Shown: one piece after another, positions 63,938 to 64,000 of the stretch
Numbering within the stretch: the first letter of the stretch is position 1
Layout: each line of letters begins with the position of its first letter
Source: Caulobacteraceae bacterium
GTDB taxonomy: Bacteria > Pseudomonadota > Alphaproteobacteria > Caulobacterales > Caulobacteraceae
Assembly (NCBI GenBank): GCA_947475735.1
Contig: CANJLQ010000008.1
Span: 1-64,000 of the forward strand
Direction: 5' to 3'
Length of the DNA: 64,000 bases
Position numbers and translations under genes: made by a program
The notes under the pieces: model-generated
Databases searched by the model: none
What the model saw: the letters and a program-made list of their open reading frames with translations, nothing else
Told to the model about the DNA's origin: nothing

Positions 63938-64000
63938 GCGCCGTCGAGGCCTTTCTCGATGACACGCCGGGCGAGACGCGCGGCATGGTCGCCCGGGACG
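63934..64000 (+). CDS. Ribonuclease E/G family protein (partial, runs off the window)
   Basis: The first 22 residues, MSAVEAFLDDTPGETRGMVARD, fit the N-terminus of alphaproteobacterial RNase E/G-like proteins (LDDTPGETRG), which usually follow maf. Only the start is seen; the rest lies outside the window. Confidence 0.7.
   Translation, partial: MSAVEAFLDDTPGETRGMVARD

Overview
The window is about 64 kb of very GC-rich DNA (strong G/C third-position bias) from an alphaproteobacterium, most likely Caulobacterales and close to Brevundimonas. The main evidence is an adjacent divK-pleD pair with Caulobacter-like sequences, the murA / DUF2948 / UPF0262 / infA / maf / RNase E/G order at the right end, two large TonB-dependent receptors and a dense family of palindromic repeats. 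Everything is chromosomal in style, and no gene-free stretch exceeds 300 bases.

Left block (1-14.5 kb), core genome. It opens with the tail of a transposase, then small enzymes (MAPEG, aldo/keto reductase, hydrolases, a VWA protein, GNAT), a deacetylase-like protein, an xseB-csaA-ispA-dxs-HIT run (isoprenoid precursor genes), a polysaccharide deacetylase, dinB, and the cell-cycle pair divK-pleD.

Middle block (14.5-55.3 kb), an accessory catabolic island and the main interest of the window. Seven copies of one operator (half-site CAAATGATATA, its inverted complement, 4 bp apart) sit in the control regions of nearly every operon from the methyltransferase operon (15-16.6 kb) to the acyl-CoA dehydrogenase at 54.1 kb. 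One copy overlaps the start codon of a HutC-type GntR regulator (38.7 kb), the obvious candidate repressor. Nested inside (19.9-32.5 kb) is a second regulon: a CoA-thioester module (CitE-like lyase, MaoC hydratase, acyl-CoA dehydrogenase, three CoA-transferases, two MmgE/PrpD proteins, an acyl-CoA ligase and an amidase). It carries a different palindrome, AAATGTCCGGACATTT, at both of its promoter regions and its own HutC-type regulator. A ParDE-type toxin-antitoxin pair marks the left junction between the two.

How the island may work (inference). Two TonB receptors import a substrate. PuuE-type (allantoinase/cyclic-amide) hydrolases, an isochorismatase-fold amidase, an amidase and a nitrilase-fold protein point to ring opening and deamidation of a cyclic imide or amide. 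A LeuC/LeuD-type hydratase and an isocitrate-lyase-family lyase (KRCGH motif) lie in the same operon as two of the PuuE-type genes and are transcribed divergently, from one operator, with a glutaryl-CoA dehydrogenase. Hydration and cleavage of a carboxyethyl-substituted maleate would yield glutarate plus pyruvate or glyoxylate. A CpcT/CpeT-like protein and a possible second calycin-type protein (relatives of bilin lyases), together with a HapK-like protein, make tetrapyrrole-derived maleimides such as haematinic acid an attractive but unproven substrate.

Right block (55.3-64 kb), core genome again: propionyl-CoA carboxylase alpha subunit, a secreted S41-like protein, msrB, tRNA-Thr(GGU), murA and the infA-maf cluster.

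Oddities are an in-frame amber codon in the first TonB receptor, a nitrilase-fold protein lacking the catalytic Cys and Lys, and palindromic repeats that form the 3' ends of two genes and interrupt a third in frame.
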